Part shown: piece after piece, positions 7,351-10,595 of the stretch
Layout of the letters: the number at the start of each line of letters is the position of its first letter
Numbering within the stretch: position 1 is the stretch's first letter
From: Nitrospira sp.
Lineage (GTDB): Bacteria > Nitrospirota > Nitrospiria > Nitrospirales > Nitrospiraceae
NCBI GenBank assembly: GCA_020697375.1
Contig: JAJFBJ010000107.1
Location: 1-10,595, forward strand
Reading direction: 5' to 3'
Length of the DNA: 10,595 nucleotides
Position numbers and translations under genes: made by a program
The notes under the pieces: generated by a model
The model's database searches: none
What the model was told of the DNA's origin: nothing
What the model saw: the letters and a program-made list of their open reading frames with translations, nothing else

Positions 7351-7429
7351 CGTAGCGGCCTTTTGCTACGTTGGAGATGATGACGGCGGGGCGAAATGCC
7401 ACAGCCCGCCTTATTTGCCCGGGAGGGGC
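7351..7429. other. Cluster of three hairpins downstream of the usp gene
   Basis: Three inverted repeats lie in 80 bases. CGTAGC/GCTACG (7351-7356 with 7365-7370) is a perfect 6-bp stem. GGCGGG/CCCGCC (7385-7390 with 7405-7410) is a perfect 6-bp stem. GCCC/GGGC (7417-7420 with 7426-7429) is short. The last two are followed on the + strand by TTATTT and TTATTC, which looks terminator-like for + transcription. On the - strand, where the usp mRNA would end, no T-run follows. They may stop or stabilise the usp transcript, or end an unseen + transcript. Confidence 0.35.
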
Positions 7430-7439
7430 TTATTCAACC

Positions 7440-8294
7440 TTACCGGACCACAAGAACCGAGCAGGTACTGCGCTGGACCACCTTCGTCGAGATGCTGCCG
7501 AGCAAGAACCGCGCGATGGCTCCCATCCCTTTCGCCCCGGTGACGATCAGATCGACCTTCTTCTTTGACGCTACCTTCAAAATTTCATCAGCCGGCTTCC
7601 CAAGACGAACCACTTCCTCGACTACGTACCCGGCCTTGATCAATTTGTTCGCACTTTGCTCGACCAGGCGGCCGCCGGCTTCTTTCAACTCGGGATAGTT
7701 AAGAAAGGGCATGCTGTGGGTGACGACGACTTCGATCGGCTTCACACCTTCACGCCCACCCGGGAGCAGCTTGGTCAAGAGGAACCGCAGTGCCTTGCCG
7801 GATGCCTTCGATCCATCGGTCGCATAGAGGATTCGGCTTAAGGGGCGCGGTTCCTCTTTCACGATAAGGACTGAACAGGGCGCGTGCAGCGTCACTTGGG
7901 TCGAGACACTGCCGAGCATAAACCGGTCGAGCGCATCCAGACCGCGGCTGCCGAGCGCCACCAGTCCCTCACGTTTTGCCGCAAGGCTGAGAATCGTCGA
8001 ACCGACCTCGCCACGCTTCATTACCAGCTTGCCCTTGATCCGGAGCGACGCCATCTGAGCCGTGGCTTCAGCCAGCGTGTTTTTCCCATGCGCTTCGATG
8101 CGCTTGATTTCTTCCTGAATGAAGGGCTCGCTGCCGGCGGCCACCGGCTGAAACATCACGGGCGCGCGTAACGCCTCGACGTCCATGACATGCAACAGTG
8201 TAAATTGCGGCTTGTCCGGGAAGGGCATCCGCGCCACCCATTCGGTCGCCCACTTTCCGTATTTCGAACCATCGGTCGCAATCAGCACCTTCAT
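7440..8294 (-). CDS. Universal stress protein with two Usp domains
   Basis: The 284-aa product is a tandem of two UspA-type domains (about 1-146 and 152-284). Each begins with the typical strand and D-G-S segment (LIATDGS at 4-10, ILYATDGS at 155-162). Each keeps the nucleotide-binding pattern G-x2-G-x9-G-S: Gly115 to Ser129 in the first and Gly253 to Ser267 in the second. Both halves should therefore bind ATP. No signal peptide or membrane segment is present. The start is supported by GAGGGG shortly upstream of the ATG. The gene precedes the hybrid kinase on the same strand, but a 284-bp structured spacer makes a shared transcript doubtful. The role is inferred from the family: stress tolerance. 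Confidence 0.93.
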   Translation of the reverse strand: MKVLIATDGSKYGKWATEWVARMPFPDKPQFTLLHVMDVEALRAPVMFQPVAAGSEPFIQEEIKRIEAHGKNTLAEATAQMASLRIKGKLVMKRGEVGSTILSLAAKREGLVALGSRGLDALDRFMLGSVSTQVTLHAPCSVLIVKEEPRPLSRILYATDGSKASGKALRFLLTKLLPGGREGVKPIEVVVTHSMPFLNYPELKEAGGRLVEQSANKLIKAGYVVEEVVRLGKPADEILKVASKKKVDLIVTGAKGMGAIARFLLGSISTKVVQRSTCSVLVVR

Positions 8295-8807
8295 AGGGAA
8301 CCCCTCACCAATCGTTCAGTGCAAAATATTTCGACAGGACTCTGTGCCACGGCGCCGCATCTTCGCCTCACCAGCTTCACAGGTCAATAGCTTCCTTTTG
8401 CCTCACGCTTTCTTCCGAGCGAGGCGGTCCATCGCCTGATCCGAGTCACTTCGTTCATGGGTTCCTCGCGCTGATTGCGTCAAGGCCGGATGAGCATGAA
8501 CAATTTTGCGCCGAGCATCAGGCGAGACGGGATAGTCGTCCGCTGCCACTCTGACGGCGCGCGCATGAGGTCTCCACGACGATCATATTGCACATCGAAC
8601 GAGGCACAAACTGGCCGGTACTGAGCCGTTAGGGGCAGGAACGATGATGCAGAGAACAGTTGATATAGGACTGTCGGCTTGCGAATGAAATGGCCGGGCT
8701 CAGATTACGAATCGGTGAAGCGGTCCCGCCGCTCACACGGAACTCAGGCGGCCGCCTGGCAAGCCGATCGGGCCGGACTCTTACAAAGCCTCTCTACTAC
8801 ACCGTGG
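8295..8807. other. 513-bp gap with one weak small-ORF candidate
   Basis: No convincing gene fills this gap. On the - strand, the frame ending with TGA at 8403-8405 is open back to a TGA near 8582. With a GTG at 8549 it would give 48 residues ending MDRLARKKA. It is hydrophilic and has no Shine-Dalgarno, so it may be noise or the tail of a lost gene. A second - strand candidate starts at an ATG near 8458 after GAGGAA and gives only 24 residues. A 14-bp palindrome CAGGCGGCCGCCTG lies at 8745-8758, about 50 bases beyond the stop of the basic-protein gene. Long + strand frames here run antisense to genes and look like shadows. Confidence 0.4.
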
Positions 8808-9149
8808 TCATCGGCCGGACGAGCTACGGACCGACTGTTTTCCGGCCTTCCCCTTTCCTGCCTTCCCCTTGCGGCCGGCCGACAACAATCCGGCTCTTGT
8901 CCCACCGGCCTTTCCGCCTTTCGCGCTTTTTGTGACCAAAGAGGCATCCTCCTGGCTGGTGGAACTTCCGGCCTTTTTCCGGGACAAACGATGGCCCCGC
9001 TGAGATCCTGTGGTGTTGTGGGGATCTTCCCGCTCCTTCGCGCTTCCACGCGTTGGAACTTTCTTCTGCCTGGCACGCTCCTGATCCAGCGGATGGTTGG
9101 ACAGCCCGGTTTTTTTCGCCTTGCCCTTGACCGTCTTGCGAGTGGCCAT
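8808..9149 (-). CDS. Small very basic low-complexity protein (113 aa)
   Basis: The product has 30 Lys/Arg against 7 Asp/Glu in 113 residues and is rich in Gly, Ser, Thr and Ala, with almost no aromatic or large hydrophobic residues. It begins MATRKTVKGKAKKTG and has a lysine-glycine-alanine repeat GRKGKAGKGKAGK at about 92-104. It is likely disordered and could bind nucleic acid or another polyanion, as histone-H1-like bacterial proteins do. That is inference from composition. The ATG at 9149 is chosen because AAAGGGGAGGG lies a few bases upstream (9163-9153); a GTG at 9206 would add 19 residues without a comparable site. A 177-aa frame on the opposite strand covers the same DNA but has shadow-like composition. 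I do not recognise a named family. Confidence 0.65.
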   Translation of the reverse strand: MATRKTVKGKAKKTGLSNHPLDQERARQKKVPTRGSAKEREDPHNTTGSQRGHRLSRKKAGSSTSQEDASLVTKSAKGGKAGGTRAGLLSAGRKGKAGKGKAGKQSVRSSSGR

Positions 9150-10161
9150 GTTCCCTCCCCTTTCTGGGTTTTCCAGGGTGGACTGCTGATCATTCGTTGG
9201 CGCCACGGCTAAAATTCTGCAAGGTTCAGGCCTGACTTATGGATGGACGGATACAGTGGAGATGCAGACCCTGGACTATTCGCCCTATTTAATGCCGGCT
9301 GATCAGTACAGGCTGTACCCAGGCAGACAAATTGTCCGGCCTTCCAACGATGCGCTGGATCAGTCAACGAAATGGAAACCTGCCGGAATTTCCCCATTTC
9401 AGAGGAAGACCTTCAATATTTCACGAGGGAACCGGTATGGAGAGAGAATGAGTGAGGGATATCTTAACGCGCCGACAACACCGATCCTCGCTCTCACGCC
9501 TCAGGCTGTAGGAATGTTCTAATAGGGAAGACAGACCCGACAGAACGCGGGTGACGAAGGCGATCGTCAACCAGTGCGCGGTCGATTCATAGGATGCCGC
9601 TGGAGAAAGTTAGAGCCGGCGTACAACTGAGCGGTCGAGACGAGGAAAAGAACCCGGAGGCAACAGCGGTCAGTTCAAGCGACCATAAATAGCCGACGCC
9701 CTGGGGCCATAACATCCGGCAGGTTTGTGTCCCCAGTGGCATCGTTCCTCATCGTTTCGTTCGACCCGGCGCCCCGTCACCCGGCATAACAGAGACCAAA
9801 CTGAGCGCAAGAATGACCAGGTGAACAGACGTGGAACCACGGGCTTCTCGGTAGCCACACACCAGGAACACCACAATCCCGATCGTACCTTCCGAGGCGC
9901 CACGGCGCCATAGATCCGTCGTTGACTTCTCACTGGTTGGCATCTCCCGCGCTGAGGTGGATATTCCGGCATGCGTCCGCATCTCACCGACGCATGCGAC
10001 GATGCTGAACCGTACCACGCGACCGCCGATCCGCCAAAATAGAAATCAGTTTTCACGGGCGTGGCAAGTAGGATCAAGGAGTTGCTGCTCAACTGCTTGA
10101 TCTGTACGTTGGTTTGGAGTCAGATGCAGAGAACGAGCAAGCGTGAGAGTCGAGGGAATTC
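9150..10161. other. Gene-poor 1-kb region between divergent genes
   Basis: No gene here is convincing. Candidates are a + frame at 9256-9522 (88 aa, GTG start or ATG at 9262 with weak GGAG), a + frame at 9594-9692 (32 aa, starts MPLEKVRAGVQ, no Shine-Dalgarno), and a - frame at 9749-10018. The last has two hydrophobic stretches, IGIVVFLVCGY and HLVILALSLVSV, and may be a small membrane protein or a remnant. The - frame at 9670-10092 overlaps it and is rich in Arg, Cys and Trp, as shadows are. CTGGGG/CCCCAG (9701-9706 with 9731-9736) could form a hairpin. The area should also hold the promoters of the basic-protein gene (-) and the acetyltransferase gene (+), but no clear pair was found. Confidence 0.45.
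9969..9997. repeat. Perfect 9-bp inverted repeat with 11-base spacer
   Basis: GCATGCGTC at 9969-9977 is repeated as its exact reverse complement GACGCATGC at 9989-9997. The half-site spacing, centre to centre about two helical turns, is compatible with a dimeric regulator site, and the RNA would form a stable 9-bp hairpin. It lies 165 bases before the acetyltransferase ATG. No T-run follows on either strand, so a simple terminator is unlikely. Confidence 0.6.
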
Positions 10162-10595
10162 ATGACGCAACATCACGAGGAACTGCGAGTGGAACTGGTC
10201 GACTGGCTGGAAAAGGCGCCCACCATTCGCACGATTCGCGAAGCGGTCTTCATCGTCGAGCAGGCGGTGCCAGAGGAGTTGGAGTGGGACGGACTCGATC
10301 CTTTCTGCGCGCATGCGCTCGCTTGGAACGACCTCGGTGACGCCATCGGCACGGCGCGCATGCAGGCGAAAGGAACCATCGGCCGCATGGCGGTGCTCAA
10401 GGACTGGCGCAATCGTGGCGTCGGACGCGCGCTGCTCCAGAGGTTGCTGGACCTGGCGGCAAAACAAGGCCTTTCACGCGTGACCCTGTCGGCCCAGATC
10501 CACGCAATTGGCTTCTACCAGCGAGCCAGGTTCCACGTAGTCGGCGAGCCCTTCATGGACGCCGGCATTCCTCATCGGCTGATGGTGAGAGACCT
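10162..10595 (+). CDS. GNAT-family N-acetyltransferase, cut by the window end
   Basis: At least 144 codons are visible and the frame is still open at the edge. The N-terminal half has the IREAVFIVEQAVPEELEWDG segment (about 25-44), typical of small ElaA/YjcF-like GNAT proteins. The acetyl-CoA pyrophosphate-binding motif R-x-x-G-x-G is at Arg83 to Gly88 (RNRGVG), after the beta strand with RMAVL. Near the end, the IGFYQRARF motif and GEPFMDAGIPHRLM match the family C terminus, so only a few residues are probably missing. It would transfer an acetyl group from acetyl-CoA to an amine of an unknown substrate. GAGGG at 10152-10156 sits five bases before the ATG, which fixes the start. No neighbour on this side hints at the substrate. 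Confidence 0.9.
   Translation, partial: MTQHHEELRVELVDWLEKAPTIRTIREAVFIVEQAVPEELEWDGLDPFCAHALAWNDLGDAIGTARMQAKGTIGRMAVLKDWRNRGVGRALLQRLLDLAAKQGLSRVTLSAQIHAIGFYQRARFHVVGEPFMDAGIPHRLMVRD

Noticed and set aside
7190..7543. + strand frame starting MEIPSHGSTT after GAGGGAACAGGT
   Set aside because: It has a Shine-Dalgarno-like start, but runs antisense into the usp gene, is cysteine- and proline-rich without a recognisable pattern, and passes through the hairpin cluster.
8343..8358. Possible sigma54 promoter before the usp gene (GTGGCACAGAGTCCTGT on the - strand)
   Set aside because: The -24-like TGGCAC is present, but the -12 element lacks the required GC, so it does not fit.
8679..9212. + strand frame of 177 codons over the basic-protein gene
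   Set aside because: No Shine-Dalgarno was noted and its composition is erratic. The opposite strand has a strong ribosome binding site and a coherent basic protein. Confidence is moderate, since neither has a recognised family.
1..10595. CRISPR array, insertion sequence, tRNA, phage or defence system
   Set aside because: No regularly spaced repeats, no terminal inverted repeats with a transposase, no tRNA-like cloverleaf and no nuclease, toxin or integrase gene were seen.

Overview
The window is chromosomal-type DNA from a Gram-negative-like bacterium with moderately high G+C. The gene set (a very small AURKAIP1/COX24-type ribosomal protein, an MsbA-like exporter, signal-peptide-bearing periplasmic proteins, a PilZ protein, a tandem Usp protein and a PAS hybrid kinase) and the codon use fit a Nitrospirota (Nitrospira-like) genome. 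That assignment is an impression, not a computed result. No rRNA, tRNA, CRISPR array, transposase, integrase or phage gene was seen.

Layout. 71-3135 is a same-strand (+) run with short gaps: a 31-codon bS22/mS38-like ribosomal protein, a 72-aa uncharacterised protein, an MsbA-type ABC exporter, and a secreted PF04185-type phosphoesterase 15 bp behind it. A separate + strand block at 3327-5428 holds a 147-aa uncharacterised protein, a secreted TPR protein and a PilZ-domain protein with a textbook Shine-Dalgarno. It meets a - strand block head-on at about 5430-5628. The - block reads, in transcription order: a 113-aa very basic low-complexity protein (9149-8808), a 513-bp gap that may hold one small ORF, a tandem universal stress protein (8294-7440), a 284-bp structured spacer, and a PAS-HisKA-HATPase-REC hybrid kinase (7155-5629). 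About 1 kb with no convincing gene (9150-10161) follows. It contains a perfect 9-bp inverted repeat. The window ends inside a + strand GNAT acetyltransferase (10162 onward).

Working together. The left part suggests envelope transport plus periplasmic phosphoester hydrolysis next to a translation gene. The right part (Usp, basic protein, sensor kinase, PilZ) looks like stress sensing and signalling, with cyclic di-GMP as the likely ligand of the PilZ protein. I found no clear new multi-gene system. The items most worth a second look are the missed 31-codon ribosomal gene, the cysteine motif in the kinase PAS domain, the basic protein, the exporter-phosphoesterase pair and the gene-poor 1 kb.
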